The notes beneath the pieces are model-generated. The model searched no databases and was not told the origin of the DNA. It saw only the letters and a program-made list of their open reading frames with translations. From NCBI RefSeq assembly GCF_021117425.1, contig NZ_CP088298.1, positions 1,302,001 through 1,366,000 on the forward strand: a DNA stretch of 64,000 nucleotides, written 5' to 3'. Within the stretch, counting starts at the first letter, position 1; the number at the start of each line of letters is the position of its first letter. Made by a program: the position numbers and the translations under genes. Below are positions 1 to 8,984 of the stretch, in pieces. Origin of the DNA: Brevibacterium zhoupengii. GTDB taxonomy: Bacteria; Actinomycetota; Actinomycetes; Actinomycetales; Brevibacteriaceae.

Positions 1-600
1 CTCAAGGACAAGGAGACCTGGCGGGTCGTCGTCGGGATCGCACTGTTCGTCCTCGGGTTCACCATCGTCTTCGTCCTGCTGGGGACCGGATTCTCGGCCC
101 TGGGCGCACTGTTCTCACAGTGGCAGGGTGTGCTCATCAGGATCCTCGGCGTCGTCGTCATCATCGCCGGCTTCGTCTTCATGGGCGGCTTCGGCCTCCT
201 CCAGACCGAGCACCGAATCCGTGCTCGTCCCAAGGCAGGCCTGTGGGGTGCGCCCGTGCTCGGCGCCACCTTCGCCCTCGGCTGGGCCCCGTGCGTAGGC
301 CCGACGCTGTCGGCAGTTCTGTCGATGTCGGTCAGCTTCGGCGGCGAGGGAACGATCTGGCGCGGCGCAATTTTGGCCTTCGTCTACTGCCTGGGCCTGG
401 GCATTCCCTTCATCCTCCTGGCGGTGGCGATCCACAAGGGTGCCGGCCGCCTGACCTGGGTGCGCAGGCACCAGACGGCAATCGTCCGTGCCGGCGGCAT
501 CATGCTCATCGTGTTGGGCGTTCTCATGGCCTCTGGGCTGTGGAACGCGTGGATGACCTCTCTGCAGGGTCTGATCTATGAATTCGAAGTGGTGATCTAG
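1..600 (+). CDS. ccdA: CcdA-type cytochrome c biogenesis membrane protein, 5' end outside window
   Basis: The reading frame is open from base 1 and ends at TAG 598-600, so only the C-terminal 199 residues are present. CcdA (DsbD transmembrane domain family) carries reducing equivalents across the membrane to keep apocytochrome c cysteines reduced. Several hydrophobic segments are visible, and the conserved 'GWAPCVGP' cysteine-proline motif lies at about nt 280-303. The partner cysteine of the family should be upstream, outside the window. It is directly followed by resB, whose GTG start shares the last base of this stop codon, and then by ccsA, the usual system II cytochrome c maturation order in Actinobacteria. 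Identity is fairly secure from motif and context. Confidence 0.88.
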   Translation, partial: LKDKETWRVVVGIALFVLGFTIVFVLLGTGFSALGALFSQWQGVLIRILGVVVIIAGFVFMGGFGLLQTEHRIRARPKAGLWGAPVLGATFALGWAPCVGPTLSAVLSMSVSFGGEGTIWRGAILAFVYCLGLGIPFILLAVAIHKGAGRLTWVRRHQTAIVRAGGIMLIVLGVLMASGLWNAWMTSLQGLIYEFEVVI

Positions 601-2234
601 TGGCGAAGAAGACCGCTGACAAGAAAGCTGTGACTCAGCCGCAACTGGGATTCATCGGCATGTGCCGGTGGGCGTGGCGCCAGCTGACGACGATGCGGGT
701 GGCCCTGATCCTCCTCCTCATCCTCGCTCTGGCTGCGATCCCGGGCTCCCTGCTGCCGCAGCGGATCCAGGACCCGGGCCGAGTCAACACCTTCCTCGAG
801 TCCAACGGTGCGTGGGGCGAGTTCCTCGACACGATCCAGATGTTCGATGTGTACTCCTCGATCTGGTTCTCCGCGATCTACCTCCTCCTGATGATCTCGC
901 TCATCGGCTGCGTGATCCCACGTTCGGCTCAGCACTGGAAGGCCATGCGTTCGGCCCCACCCAAGGCGCCGAGGCGGTTGGGTCGGATGCCCGGATACGA
1001 AACCTTCACCTCGGCGATGGGATCCGCGGAGTCTCGCGAGAGTGCGGATCAGGACTTCCTCGACACCGCACAGGCACGCCTGAAGAAGCTCGGCTACCGC
1101 ACGATTCGCCACGATGACCACGTGGCTGCCGAACGCGGCTATCTGCGTGAGACCGGCAACCTGGTCTTCCATATCGCCCTCCTCGTCGCAACTCTGACGA
1201 TGGCGATCGGCTCCCTGTTCGGCTACCAGGGTCAGCGGATCCTCGTCGAGGGCGAGACCTTCACGAACTCCTTGGTCGCCTACGACTCGTTCGAACCGGG
1301 CTCCTACTTCGACGCAGACAGCCTGCCGGACTTCCGGCTCAAGCTCGACGACTTCAACGCCACCTTCGACGACCAGGCCCCGGGCAGTCAGTTCGGCCAG
1401 CCCCGGACCTTTGATGCCAAGGTCACAGCCACCGCTGACGGCAAGAGCGAGCAGCACACACTGCGGGTCAACGAGCCCGTGCGTGTGGCCGGGACGGGCG
1501 TGTACCTGACCGGGAACGGCTATGCTCCGGAGGTCACGGTCAAGGACGCCAAGGGCCAGGTCGTGCAGTCCGGGCCACAGGTCTTCATCCCCGACGGCGG
1601 AGACCCGGGCTACACCTCGGAAGGTGTCATCAAGGTGCCCGACTCTGCTGGTACCCAGATGGGCTTCGTCGGTGTGTTCCTGCCGACGGCGACTCAGAAC
1701 GAGAACGGCGAACTGGTCTCGAGCTTCGCTGAACTGCGCAACCCCTACCTCGTGATGAGCGGCTACACCGGTGACCTCGGCCTCGACGATGGAACCCCGC
1801 AGTCGGTGTACACGATCGATGCAGAGAACATGACGGAGATGACCGACGCCTCGGGCAATCCTCTGCTCATCCAACTGGCCGAGGGGGAGACCCAGGAGCT
1901 GCCCGACGGTGGCTCGGTGACCTTTGACGGAGTCAAACGCTACATCGCCGTCGACATCTCTCAGGACCCGACGCAGGGCCTGATGCTCGTCAGCGCGATC
2001 GCCGTGCTGCTGGGATTGGGCCTGTCGCTGTTCATCCCGCGCCGACGCATGTGGGTGCGCATCAAGGACGGTCAGGCCGAAGTCGCGGCTTTGGCCCGCG
2101 GTGAGGATCAGATGGTCGAACGCGCGGCGCAGGACCTGGCGAAGGACCTTGCCGACGAACCCGAAGTCGGCTCTGACGATGATCCCGACGACGGCCTTGA
2201 CTCGGACTCGGGTCCGCGAAGCACGCGGGGTTGA
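600..2234 (+). CDS. resB: ResB-like cytochrome c biogenesis protein
   Basis: A 544-residue protein starting at GTG 600. ResB/Ccs1 forms the system II cytochrome c synthetase with CcsA (ResC) and handles heme delivery and ligation outside the membrane. Hydrophobic segments lie near residues 25-45, 85-105, 190-212 and 465-485. The roughly 250-residue stretch between the third and fourth fits the large extracytoplasmic domain of ResB. The C-terminus is a long acidic, Asp-rich tail, common in actinobacterial versions. The one-base overlap with ccdA and the downstream ccsA support co-transcription. Confidence 0.93.
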   Translation: MAKKTADKKAVTQPQLGFIGMCRWAWRQLTTMRVALILLLILALAAIPGSLLPQRIQDPGRVNTFLESNGAWGEFLDTIQMFDVYSSIWFSAIYLLLMISLIGCVIPRSAQHWKAMRSAPPKAPRRLGRMPGYETFTSAMGSAESRESADQDFLDTAQARLKKLGYRTIRHDDHVAAERGYLRETGNLVFHIALLVATLTMAIGSLFGYQGQRILVEGETFTNSLVAYDSFEPGSYFDADSLPDFRLKLDDFNATFDDQAPGSQFGQPRTFDAKVTATADGKSEQHTLRVNEPVRVAGTGVYLTGNGYAPEVTVKDAKGQVVQSGPQVFIPDGGDPGYTSEGVIKVPDSAGTQMGFVGVFLPTATQNENGELVSSFAELRNPYLVMSGYTGDLGLDDGTPQSVYTIDAENMTEMTDASGNPLLIQLAEGETQELPDGGSVTFDGVKRYIAVDISQDPTQGLMLVSAIAVLLGLGLSLFIPRRRMWVRIKDGQAEVAALARGEDQMVERAAQDLAKDLADEPEVGSDDDPDDGLDSDSGPRSTRG

Positions 2235-2324
2235 AGTGCAGGGGGAGAGAAATGATTAGCTTTAGGTACTACGCGGAGTAGAATTGTCGCGGGCCGACAC
2301 TGAAACGGGCGGCCCGAACACTGT

Positions 2325-2363
2325 GACAACGCAGCGAGACAACGCAGCAAGACAACGCAGCAA
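2325..2363. repeat. Three tandem copies of a 13-bp unit upstream of ccsA
   Basis: The unit GACAACGCAGCRA is repeated three times without spacing, the first copy differing at one base. It lies between resB and the preferred ccsA start. It could be read as the N-terminus of a longer ccsA starting at TTG 2284, but the resulting Asn/Ala/Arg-rich peptide is unlike the family. I therefore treat it as untranslated leader or spacer. Confidence 0.6.
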
Positions 2364-2406
2364 CACCCACGACGCAATGGAAGAGCACCGCTGGTGCGGA
2401 GGATGT

Positions 2407-3414
2407 ATGGACGTCAACACTGACCTCGCAATGTGGTCGAACCAGCTCATCATCTCGGCGATGATCGTCTACGCCGTCGCCATGATCTTCTACGCCTTCG
2501 ACCTCTTCGGCGGGCGCGAGCTCAAGCAGACGGAAGCCAGCGCCAGCGGCGCCGCCAAACCTTCGAACGTGCGACGGACGAACCGGAAGACCACCACGGC
2601 TCTCCTCGATCCGCCGCAGACTGACGTTTCGGCCGAGGTCACGACCGGGTCGGGCAAGGACAAGCCTCGTCGCGGGGCGAGGATCGGCACCGCACTCCTC
2701 GTTCTCGCCGCGCTCCTGCACGTGGCCGCTGTGCTCACTCGCGCGCTGTCAGTGATGCGTGTCCCGTGGGGCAACATGATGGAATACGTCCTCACCGCCA
2801 CCGTGATCACCGTCATCGTCTTCCTCATCGTCAACATCAAGAAGGACATCCGCTACCTGGGCACAATCGTGGCCGGGGGAGTGCTCCTGTGCCTGGGCCT
2901 GGCCATCACGGTCTTCTACACACCAGCTGCGAAGCTCATCCCGGCGCTCGACTCCTACTGGATCGCCATCCACGTACCGATCGCCATCCTGTCGACCTCG
3001 CTGCTCTACATCTCCGCGATCCTCGCTGTGTTCCAGATCCTCAAGAACGCGCAGGAGACCAAGAACCCGAAGTGGCTGCGGTTCATGCGCCGGATGCCCG
3101 CGAGCATCGACCTGGAGCGGTTCTCCTACACGATCGCCGCGGTCGGATTCATCACCTGGACGTTCACCCTCATCGCCGGCGCCATCTGGGCCGAGGTGGC
3201 CTGGAGCCGTTACTGGGGCTGGGACTCGAAGGAGATCTGGACATTCGTCGTCTGGGTCATCTATGCCGCATACCTGCATGCCCGCGCCACACGCGGTTGG
3301 GGACCGACAAAGGTCGCCGTGCTCAACCTCATCGGCATCGCCACGGTGATCTTCAACTTCACCGTCGTCAACATGTACTTCAACGGCCTGCACTCGTACT
3401 CAGGCCTCAGCTGA
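2407..3414 (+). CDS. ccsA: CcsA/ResC heme-handling cytochrome c biogenesis protein
   Basis: About 335 residues with eight or so membrane helices. The tryptophan-rich signature 'WSRYWGWDSKEIWT' near residues 266-279 is the heme-binding WWD-type motif of CcsA/CcmC proteins. ATG 2407 is preferred because GGAGGA (2398-2403) precedes it, although the 3-nt gap is short, and because the protein then starts near the first membrane helix. In-frame alternatives are ATG 2377 and TTG 2284; the latter adds repeat-encoded residues. After helix 1 there is a variable hydrophilic insert. It works with ResB upstream and is the last gene of the ccdA-resB-ccsA unit. Confidence 0.9.
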   Translation: MDVNTDLAMWSNQLIISAMIVYAVAMIFYAFDLFGGRELKQTEASASGAAKPSNVRRTNRKTTTALLDPPQTDVSAEVTTGSGKDKPRRGARIGTALLVLAALLHVAAVLTRALSVMRVPWGNMMEYVLTATVITVIVFLIVNIKKDIRYLGTIVAGGVLLCLGLAITVFYTPAAKLIPALDSYWIAIHVPIAILSTSLLYISAILAVFQILKNAQETKNPKWLRFMRRMPASIDLERFSYTIAAVGFITWTFTLIAGAIWAEVAWSRYWGWDSKEIWTFVVWVIYAAYLHARATRGWGPTKVAVLNLIGIATVIFNFTVVNMYFNGLHSYSGLS

Positions 3415-3850
3415 TCCACCGCCGAGGCTGAACCGAGGCGGTCCGATGACCGCAACGGTCATTTGCGCGGACGTGCGACACGGCCGAACTGTGGTGGCCG
3501 CGCAGCTGCTCTGCGGCGATCACTAGGGCTGCGCCGCGCCTCTGGACAGATGATCTGAGCGCGCGGCGCTGGATAGAACTGTGTCTCTGCACGCCTACGT
3601 CTCTGCGAGCCAGCCAAGCTGTGGAGTTGCCAAGCTGCGGGGCTTGAACTGCCCACAGACGTAACGTGACCAACCTCGACGGCAATCTATGGGCGCCTGC
3701 GAGGGTCGTGCACAACCGACCACGAGTACCGGACGAAAGGTCTGCGTCGAACTTCTCGACCCGGAGGAACGCGGAGAGCAGCCTACAAACCCGTCCAGAT
3801 GATCCCCAGCGCAACTAGTGAGGCATTAGGAACAGACGACGCCAACTGCT
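3415..3850. other. Non-coding gap after ccsA
   Basis: About 435 bp without a convincing gene. A minus-strand frame of 135 codons crosses it, but it is Arg/Ser-rich with no recognisable family and no good ribosome site. The only structure I see is a pair of near-identical 12-mers (GCCAAGCTGYGG at 3612-3623 and 3629-3640). No clear terminator or promoter can be supported. Confidence 0.5.
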
Positions 3851-4288
3851 TCAGTTCGAGTGACCGCGTCCGTCGCCGGTGGAGCCGCCAGAGCCGTGTT
3901 CGTCGGTATCGGCGGAACGAGGATCGGAGTCGGGGGAGGAGCTGTCTCCGGAGTCATCAGCATCGGGAGCCTCATCCTCGGGCTTCTGCGCCTCGGGAGC
4001 GTGCTTGCCGAGCTTGACGTCGCGATCGACCTTGCGCAGGTAATCCTCGTCGTCATCAGGGGCGCTGGGCCCGCGACGGCGTGGTGCTGCAGTGGGTTTG
4101 TCCTCAGTCCCGCGGCCGAAGGCGTACCAGAGCACGAAGCCGATGACGGGGATGAGGAGAATGATGATCGCCCAGACTGGTTTGGGCAGGACTCGGATCA
4201 GACCACGATCGCGCAGAAGGCAATCGAAGAGTCCGTACAACGTAACCGCTGCCGCCAGGACAATCGCGGCAATGAGTATTCGAGCCAT
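3851..4288 (-). CDS. PLDc_N-domain small membrane protein
   Basis: A 145-residue protein. I chose the start 'MARILIAAIVLAAAV' at 4288 because it places the first helix at the N-terminus, as in the PLD-nuclease-N-terminal (PLDc_N) family; an upstream in-frame ATG at 4345 adds an unlikely Cys/His-rich leader. Two membrane helices (about residues 1-20 and 35-58) flank a short basic loop, and the second ends in 'WYAFGRG' as in the family. The remaining 85 residues are a charged, Ser/Asp-rich cytoplasmic tail. The biochemical role of the family is unknown. It is divergent from the DUF4229 gene next to menA. Confidence 0.75.
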   Translation of the reverse strand: MARILIAAIVLAAAVTLYGLFDCLLRDRGLIRVLPKPVWAIIILLIPVIGFVLWYAFGRGTEDKPTAAPRRRGPSAPDDDEDYLRKVDRDVKLGKHAPEAQKPEDEAPDADDSGDSSSPDSDPRSADTDEHGSGGSTGDGRGHSN

Positions 4289-4372
4289 GTATCCAGGATA
4301 GTCCACTAACCTGAACAACCGCCCACATGGGCAGTGATGAATCACTGATGTGGACGGACTAAAATAGGTGCA

Positions 4373-4639
4373 ATGCGCAACTTCTGGATCTATACCTTGG
4401 CTCGTCTGGGCATCATCGTCGCCGTTGGGCTGATTCTGCAGCCATTCCTGGGACTCAACCTCGTGATGGCTATGGCCGCGATCATCATCGGAGCCATCCT
4501 CAGCTACATCTTCCTGGGCGGTATGCGCGCCAAGGTTGCGGAGGACATCGAGACCCGTGTGGCCAAACGGGCCACGACCCCCAAGCGCAAGAACGCCGAC
4601 GAGGAAGCGGAAGACCGTATCGTCGACGACGAAAACTGA
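4373..4639 (+). CDS. DUF4229 small membrane protein
   Basis: An 88-residue protein with two closely spaced membrane helices (about 8-25 and 30-50) and a Lys/Arg/Glu-rich cytoplasmic tail. Length, topology and position beside menA fit the actinobacterial DUF4229 family, whose function is unknown. It is convergent with menA; a short inverted repeat separates the two stops. Confidence 0.75.
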   Translation: MRNFWIYTLARLGIIVAVGLILQPFLGLNLVMAMAAIIIGAILSYIFLGGMRAKVAEDIETRVAKRATTPKRKNADEEAEDRIVDDEN

Positions 4640-4662
4640 GCCAGGCTAGAGGGCCAGGCTCA
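4637..4662. terminator. Weak bidirectional terminator between DUF4229 gene and menA
   Basis: TGAGCC at 4637-4642 pairs with GGCTCA at 4657-4662 across a 14-nt loop that can pair further internally. It sits exactly between two convergent stops. It has no T-run, so efficiency is uncertain. Confidence 0.4.
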
Positions 4663-4665
4663 TCG

Positions 4666-5619
4666 CTACAGGGCTAGGCCGAGTCCCATCAGCGCGGCGA
4701 ACGCCAGTGCGGTCAGTCCAGTTGATTTGATCGGTGGAATGAGTCCGGGTCCGGTGGTTCCCCGCAGCACCGTCTTCAGTGGATTGAGGGCAGGCACCAG
4801 TGCGAGGATGGCCAGCGCCACCGCCGGATGCCCATCGAGGATCGCCAGGACCAGCAGTGCGAAGGGCACGAGGACAAGGCTGGCGTAGGCGATGCGCGCC
4901 CGATGCTCGCCGAGGCGAACGGCCAGGGTGATCTTGTCCGCCTCGATGTCGGTTGGGATGTCACGCAGGTTGTTGACCATGAGCACCGCCGAGGCGAGCG
5001 AGCCGATGGCCACAGCACCGGCCCAGCCGCTGAGGCTGAGTCCGCCGACCTGCATCCACATCGTGCCCAAGGTGGCGACGAGACCGAAGAAGACGAAGAC
5101 GAAGACTTCACCCAGCCCCATATATCCGTAGGGCTTCTTGCCGCCTGTGTAGAACCAGGCTGCCGCCACGGCGGCGGCGCCGACGATGAGAAACCACCAC
5201 GCCTGAGCGATGAGGACGAGGACGATTCCAGCGACTCCGGCGATGCCGAAGAACAGAAAGGCTGCGCGTTTGACTGCGCTCGGCTCGGCCAGGCCCGTCG
5301 CGGTCAGGCGCACGGGACCAACGCGGACGTCATCGGTCCCGCGAACCCCGTCTGAATAGTCATTGGCGAAGTTCGAACCGATCTGCAGACAGAGCGAGAC
5401 GAGAAGGGCCAATACCGCCCGCAAGAAGATCTGCGGCAGCGAGAAATCGTGGCCATTGCGTGTGTAGTCGCCGATGATGAAAGAAGTGAAACCGCCGACG
5501 GAGCCGATTGCGGCACCGGTTCCGATCAGAACAGGGGCAACTGCCAGCGGCAATGTTCGTAATCGGGCTCCGGAGATCCACTGCGCAGCAGTTGCCATTG
5601 GGCGGGATACCTTCCTCAC
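4666..5619 (-). CDS. menA: 1,4-dihydroxy-2-naphthoate polyprenyltransferase MenA
   Basis: A 317-residue UbiA-superfamily membrane prenyltransferase that joins the polyprenyl chain to 1,4-dihydroxy-2-naphthoate, giving demethylmenaquinone. The two Asp-rich Mg-diphosphate motifs are visible: 'NDYSDGVRGTDD' at 86-97 and 'NNLRDIPTDIEADK' at 216-229. About eight helices are apparent. The start could be ATG 5619 or the internal Met at residue 8. It lies 39 bp downstream of menE on the same strand, so menB-menE-menA probably form one unit. Confidence 0.95.
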   Translation of the reverse strand: MRKVSRPMATAAQWISGARLRTLPLAVAPVLIGTGAAIGSVGGFTSFIIGDYTRNGHDFSLPQIFLRAVLALLVSLCLQIGSNFANDYSDGVRGTDDVRVGPVRLTATGLAEPSAVKRAAFLFFGIAGVAGIVLVLIAQAWWFLIVGAAAVAAAWFYTGGKKPYGYMGLGEVFVFVFFGLVATLGTMWMQVGGLSLSGWAGAVAIGSLASAVLMVNNLRDIPTDIEADKITLAVRLGEHRARIAYASLVLVPFALLVLAILDGHPAVALAILALVPALNPLKTVLRGTTGPGLIPPIKSTGLTALAFAALMGLGLAL

Positions 5620-5658
5620 AAAAATTAGAATCGTTTCATATTACCGAGTGTTCACTTA

Positions 5659-6888
5659 TTAAGGTATTCGGGATCTTCGTCTCTCGGCCTCAGCCAATTC
5701 GGCCGCTAGCCGAGACGCGGTAATCCGGTCGGGTTTGCCGATCGAACGATTGGGGATCTCCGTGACGGGAAAGGCCAACCGCGGCAGAGGCTGCCCGTGC
5801 ATCCCATGTTCGAGTGCCCCCAGACGGCGCGCCAACTCGCGCGATGATCCCAAAGCTGCGGTCACGGTGGGCGACACTTCGTCTTCGAGGCGAACGAGGG
5901 CGACGAGCAGCTTTCCCCACTCCTCATCGGGCACCCAGGTCACGAGCACCTCGGCGATTCCATGGTGCTGCCAAGCCGGCAGCAGTCCGGTCTCGAGTTC
6001 GTGGGGGGAGACGTTCGTGCCGCCGGAGACGATGATGTCGTCGGAACGACCGAGCACCGAGAGCACCCCATCGTCGAGTCGGCCCAGGTCGCTGGTGTGC
6101 ATCGTGCGTGAACCGTCATCGTCGGTGGTCAGCCCGCGACTGTCGACGGGACTGATCTGACCTTCGGCACTGAATTCGACGTAGGAGTCGGCTATGACGG
6201 GACCGCGCAGGTCGATCGTCGAGGAGTCGGTGATCATGATCTCGACTCCGTCGAAGGGGACGCCGTCGTAGACGCATCCGCCTGCGGTTTCGCTCATGCC
6301 GTAAGTGCGCACGATGCTCAGCCCGCGTTCGTCGGCGCGCTCGAGCAGCGCCGGCGAGATCACAGCCCCGCCGAGGAGGATCGTGTCGAAGTTCCCAGCC
6401 GCAAGCGTGGCCCGATCATCGGCCAGGATCCGGTGCAGCTGGGTGGGCACCAGTGAGGTGTAGCTCGGCCGATTGCCGCCGCGTGCGAACAGACTCTCGG
6501 CCTCCTCGGCGAAGGACTCGGCCGTGAAGGACGCCGAGGTGGTCCTCACCGGTTCCCGTCCCGCAAGCCGGGCCCGCAGCTCCACCTGGAACCCTGCGAT
6601 GTGGTTCGTGGGCAGGGTGAGGTGCCAATCGCCGGGGCCGGAGAGGAACCGTTCGGTTGCCCGCGCCGAGGTGGTCAGGGCGTCGGCGGATAAGGCGACG
6701 GCCTTGGCTGTGCCAGTGGAGCCCGAGGTGAAGAGGATCAGCGCCGGTGCCCGGCCAGCACCTCTCCACTGGCTCGGGGCCACCTCGGTGATGGAGTCAT
6801 CACGATTGCGGGGCAGGACGAGGATCGACCGGCCGTCCAAGGCTCGATCGATCGCTGCCGGCAGGCCCTCAACGGACTGGGCGCTCAT
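5659..6888 (-). CDS. menE: o-Succinylbenzoate-CoA ligase MenE
   Basis: A 409-residue AMP-forming ligase that activates o-succinylbenzoate to its CoA thioester. The ATP-binding P-loop 'FTSGSTGTAKAV' is at residues 53-64. Later family motifs include 'YGMSETAGG', and the hinge-region stretch 'GRSDDIIVSGGTNVSPHELE' leads to the C-terminal subdomain. The protein is shorter at the N-terminus than generic acyl-CoA ligases, as is common for actinobacterial MenE. It sits between menB (about 30 bp upstream) and menA, which settles the assignment over other ligases. Confidence 0.93.
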   Translation of the reverse strand: MSAQSVEGLPAAIDRALDGRSILVLPRNRDDSITEVAPSQWRGAGRAPALILFTSGSTGTAKAVALSADALTTSARATERFLSGPGDWHLTLPTNHIAGFQVELRARLAGREPVRTTSASFTAESFAEEAESLFARGGNRPSYTSLVPTQLHRILADDRATLAAGNFDTILLGGAVISPALLERADERGLSIVRTYGMSETAGGCVYDGVPFDGVEIMITDSSTIDLRGPVIADSYVEFSAEGQISPVDSRGLTTDDDGSRTMHTSDLGRLDDGVLSVLGRSDDIIVSGGTNVSPHELETGLLPAWQHHGIAEVLVTWVPDEEWGKLLVALVRLEDEVSPTVTAALGSSRELARRLGALEHGMHGQPLPRLAFPVTEIPNRSIGKPDRITASRLAAELAEAERRRSRIP

Positions 6889-6918
6889 ACAGACTGTGCG
6901 TTCATGGAGTTGACGCGC

Positions 6919-7836
6919 TCAGTAGTACCAGGGGTAGGGGGACCAATCGGGGTCGCGTTTCTCCAGGAAGGAGTCGCGGCCCTCGACCGCCTCATCGGTC
7001 ATGTATCCCAGGCGGGTGGCCTCACCTGCGAAGACCTGCTGGCCCATGAGACCGTCGTCGAGGAGGTTGAAGGCGAATTTCAGCATCCGCTGGGCGTTGG
7101 GAGACTTGCCGAGGATCTCCTTGGCCATGGTCAGCGCCGCGGTCTCGAGGTCTTCGTGGTCGACGACCTCGTTGACGGCGCCCATGTCGGCCATGTCCTG
7201 GGCAGAGTAGGTGCGCCCGAGGAAGAAGATCTCGCGGGCCTTCTTCTGTCCGACCATCTTCGCCAGGTACGCGGAGCCGTAGCCGGCATCGTAGGAGCCG
7301 ACATCGGCGTCGGTCTGCTTGAACTTCGCATGCTGGCGAGAGGCGATGGTCATGTCACAGACGACGTGGAGGCTGTGGCCGCCGCCGGCCGCCCAACCGG
7401 GAACGACGGCGATGACGATCTTGGGCATCGTGCGGATGAGTCGTTGGACCTCGAGGATGTGGAGGCGACCGGCGCGGGCCGGGTCCACGGATTCGCGGGT
7501 CTCGCCGGAGGCGTACTGGTACCCGGAACGTCCGCGAATGCGCTGATCGCCGCCGGAGCAGAAGGCCCAGCCGCCGTCGCGTGAGCTGGGACCGTTGCCG
7601 GTGAGCAGGACCGCGCCGACGTCCGAGGTCTGACGGGCATGGTCGAGGGCCCGGTAGAGCTCGTCGACGGTGTGGGGGCGGAAGGCATTGCGGATATCGG
7701 GACGGTCGAATGCGATGCGCACGCACCCCAGGTCGGTGCCGTCGGGTTTGACCGCGCGGTGGTAGGTGATGTCGGTGAAGTCGAATCCGGAGACTTCACG
7801 CCACTGGGAGGGGTCAAAGATTTCAGAAACCGTCAT
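6919..7836 (-). CDS. menB: 1,4-dihydroxy-2-naphthoyl-CoA synthase MenB
   Basis: A 305-residue crotonase-fold enzyme that cyclises o-succinylbenzoyl-CoA. It shows 'GWAFCSGGDQRIRG' (oxyanion-hole region) and 'DVGSYDAGYGSAYLAK', which matches the MenB active-site segment containing the catalytic aspartate. The C-terminus 'SPYPWYY' is also typical. Start ATG 7836 is divergent from menC 44 bp away, so the two promoters must share that gap. It is first of the menB-menE-menA run. Confidence 0.95.
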   Translation of the reverse strand: MTVSEIFDPSQWREVSGFDFTDITYHRAVKPDGTDLGCVRIAFDRPDIRNAFRPHTVDELYRALDHARQTSDVGAVLLTGNGPSSRDGGWAFCSGGDQRIRGRSGYQYASGETRESVDPARAGRLHILEVQRLIRTMPKIVIAVVPGWAAGGGHSLHVVCDMTIASRQHAKFKQTDADVGSYDAGYGSAYLAKMVGQKKAREIFFLGRTYSAQDMADMGAVNEVVDHEDLETAALTMAKEILGKSPNAQRMLKFAFNLLDDGLMGQQVFAGEATRLGYMTDEAVEGRDSFLEKRDPDWSPYPWYY

Positions 7837-7880
7837 GACCCCAAGCCTATCGCCTGTCGACTGGCCGATAGTCTTGCCTC

Positions 7881-8984
7881 ATGGCTGATGTGCAGCAGTT
7901 TCCGGAGTCGATCGCCGAGCTCGTGCCGAAATTCCATGTTCTCAAGCTTCCCATGGTCACTCGGTTTCGGTCGATCACCGAACGCGAGGTCATGCTCTTC
8001 GAAGGGCCCGATGGGTGGGCCGAGTTCTCCCCATTCACCGAATACGGATCGGTCGAATCCTCCCGCTGGCTGCAGGCCGCACTCGAGTTCGCAGGTCTGC
8101 TGCCGGAGTTCGCGGGTCCGCTGCCGGCTGCCGAGGCTGGCAGCGGCACGGTTGATTCTGCGCCTGAAACCGTTGGCCAGAGTGTTGCCGTCAACGCGAC
8201 CCTGCCGGCATGTGCGACCGCGGAGGTGGGGCCGATTCTTGCTCGCTATGGGCCCGTCGGCACTGTCAAAGCGAAGGTGGCCGAACACGGGTTCGCCTCG
8301 TTGCCGGAGGACTTGGACCGGTTGCGCGAATTCCGGCGGCTGTTTCCTGAGACGACTCTGCGCCTTGACGCGAATGCCGGTTACGAGCTGCCGGAAGCGC
8401 TTGCCGCCTGCACAGAATTCGCGGAATTCGACCTGCAGTACTTCGAGCAGCCGGTTGCGGCAGTTGAGGACATGGCACGACTGCGTGAGCAGCTCTCGGC
8501 ACGGGAACTGCCCGTGGTCTTGGCCGCAGACGAGTCGATCCGAAAGGCCGAAGATCCGGTGAGAGTCGCCGAACTGGGCGCCGCCGAGGTTGTCATCGTC
8601 AAGGTCCAACCACTGGGTGGTATCGCTGCCGCACGTTCAGTCCTGGAAGCCTGCGGTCTGCCGGCTGTTGTGTCCTCGGCGTTGGAATCCTCCGTCGGGT
8701 TGGCCGCCGGTGCTCAGCTGGCGGCCACGCTGCCGCGCACCCAGCGAAGCCGAGAGCTTCTCGGCGAGCACCCTGCGTGCGGTCTGGGCACGGCGCGGCT
8801 CTTCGCCGAGGATGTTGTGGGGTCCGCCCAGAGCCTGAGACCTGTCGACGGGCAGATACCGCTCACGCGAATCGTCCCGGACCCACAGCGTCTGGAGACG
8901 CTGGCAGTGGATCCGGGACGATTCGACTGGTGGGAGAAACGGCTGCAGGAGTGCTGGACTGCTCTGCTCAGCCGGCGTTCTTGA
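7881..8984 (+). CDS. menC: o-Succinylbenzoate synthase MenC
   Basis: A 367-residue enolase-superfamily enzyme that dehydrates SHCHC to o-succinylbenzoate. The superfamily residues can be followed: Lys in 'VKAKVAEHG', metal ligands Asp in 'RLDANAGY', Glu in 'YFEQPV' and Asp in 'AADES', and the base Lys in 'IVKVQPLGG'. A variable stretch of about 25 residues near 75-105 is rich in Ala/Pro/Glu. Its 3' end overlaps the convergent lipoprotein gene by 17 bp. Confidence 0.93.
   Translation: MADVQQFPESIAELVPKFHVLKLPMVTRFRSITEREVMLFEGPDGWAEFSPFTEYGSVESSRWLQAALEFAGLLPEFAGPLPAAEAGSGTVDSAPETVGQSVAVNATLPACATAEVGPILARYGPVGTVKAKVAEHGFASLPEDLDRLREFRRLFPETTLRLDANAGYELPEALAACTEFAEFDLQYFEQPVAAVEDMARLREQLSARELPVVLAADESIRKAEDPVRVAELGAAEVVIVKVQPLGGIAAARSVLEACGLPAVVSSALESSVGLAAGAQLAATLPRTQRSRELLGEHPACGLGTARLFAEDVVGSAQSLRPVDGQIPLTRIVPDPQRLETLAVDPGRFDWWEKRLQECWTALLSRRS

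Noticed and set aside
597..1874. Long minus-strand open frame opposite resB
   Set aside because: His/Val/Arg-rich shadow of resB with no domain and no ribosome site.
3407..3814. Minus-strand frame of 135 codons in the gap after ccsA
   Set aside because: Low-complexity Arg/Ser/Leu composition, no homologous motif and no ribosome site.
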